From NCBI GenBank assembly GCA_020429545.1, contig JAGQLF010000046.1:1-6362 (forward strand): a stretch of DNA of 6,362 nucleotides, in the 5' to 3' direction. The notes beneath the pieces were generated by a model that had not been told where the DNA came from, did not search any database, and worked only from the letters and a program-made list of their open reading frames with translations. The translations under genes were made by a program, and so were the position numbers. The stretch's first letter is position 1. Every line of letters begins with the position of its first letter. The stretch is from Candidatus Dojkabacteria bacterium (GTDB lineage: Bacteria > Patescibacteriota > Dojkabacteria > J137). Below are positions 5,897 to 6,362 of the stretch, in pieces.

Positions 5897-6362
5897 ATGT
5901 ACTTAAAAGGTTTGAAATATACTAATCTTATTCTTTCATTTATAGTTTTCTTTCTTGGAATGTATATTACCTTAATGCCTGTTATCCCAGAGATTAAATT
6001 TAGTGTGACTAAGGCAAAAGCAGACGAATATGTTTATCCAACAAAACTAGCTCCTATTGGATTTATACCAGAAAAAGGATTGCCAAAAGAAAATAGATTA
6101 GTTATTCCTCAAATTGGTGTAGATGGAGAAATTAATGAAGGAGATAGAGAAGCCCTAGATTTGGGTTTGTGGCATAGACCAGGTACATCAAATCCAGTAA
6201 TCGGAGGTAACACTGTAATTGTAGCTCACAGATTTTTATATTCATCTGGTCCAATAACTTTTTACCATTTAGATAAAATGAAAATCGGAGACGAATTTAG
6301 TATCTACTGGGAAGGTGAAGAGTATGTATACAAAGTTTTTGATATATTTGAAGTAAATCCTG
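5897..6362 (+). CDS. Sortase (transpeptidase), N-terminal 155 residues; cut by right edge
   Basis: An ATG at 5897 opens a frame that reaches the window end without a stop. Residues 10-31 form a single N-terminal membrane helix. The sortase beta-barrel begins with RLVIPQIGVDGEI (67-79). GLWHRPGTSNP (90-100) and GGNTVIVAHRF (103-113) follow, where His111 is the expected catalytic histidine. FYHLDKMKIGDEF (122-134) and EEYVYKVFDI (141-150) are typical of the strands after it. The catalytic Cys (usually in TLxTC) and Arg lie beyond the window, so activity and class cannot be settled; the WHRPGT-type loop resembles class D/E and CPR-type sortases. It would act on the outer face of the membrane, cleaving sorting signals between Thr and Gly. 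The two nearby surface proteins are the obvious substrates. It lies 27 bases after surface protein 2 on the same strand, probably one transcript. No Shine-Dalgarno is seen. Confidence 0.93.
   Translation, partial: MYLKGLKYTNLILSFIVFFLGMYITLMPVIPEIKFSVTKAKADEYVYPTKLAPIGFIPEKGLPKENRLVIPQIGVDGEINEGDREALDLGLWHRPGTSNPVIGGNTVIVAHRFLYSSGPITFYHLDKMKIGDEFSIYWEGEEYVYKVFDIFEVNP

Noticed and set aside
1..6362. Recoded UGA (code 25 or code 4), CRISPR array, tRNA or rRNA, mobile element
   Set aside because: TGA works as a stop at 1973-1975 and 3430-3432 and no gene needs read-through; no spaced repeats, clover-leaf, transposase or integrase sequence is visible.

Overview
The window is AT-rich and bacterial: promoter-like sequences have -35/-10 boxes, and a sortase sits beside proteins carrying sortase signals. 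This implies a single-membrane (monoderm-type) surface. No start codon has a clear Shine-Dalgarno sequence, putative leaders are short, and gene junctions overlap. The surface proteins have the build often seen in Patescibacteria (CPR) such as Dojkabacteria- or Microgenomates-like lineages. That placement is inference. TGA ends two genes, tryptophan is TGG, and reading frames close normally, so the standard code applies. This argues against the code-25 lineages (Absconditabacteria, Gracilibacteria).

Layout: positions 1-220 hold the start of a small leftward membrane-protein gene that runs off the left edge. A divergent intergenic region (221-318) carries promoter-like elements for both directions. 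Everything to the right is on the + strand: a GT4-type glycosyltransferase (319-1470) overlapping a GNAT acetyltransferase (1460-1975); LPXTG-type surface protein 1 (2023-3432) overlapping an RNA-methyltransferase-like gene (3422-4168); a 126-base gap with a good promoter candidate; surface protein 2 with an LAATG sorting signal (4295-5869); and the first 155 codons of a sortase (5897 to the right edge).

The core of the region looks like a cell-surface display locus. Two distant paralogs share one architecture: N-terminal membrane segment, Ig-like domain, low-complexity linker, second Ig-like domain, stalk, sorting signal, membrane helix and cytoplasmic tail. The sortase next to them would cleave the T-G bond and attach the proteins to the envelope. 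The two paralogs carry different sorting pentapeptides (LPNTG and LAATG) and chemically different linkers. The glycosyltransferase/acetyltransferase pair could modify surface glycans, but that is inferred only from position. The methyltransferase looks like a housekeeping RNA-modification enzyme coupled by overlap to surface protein 1.
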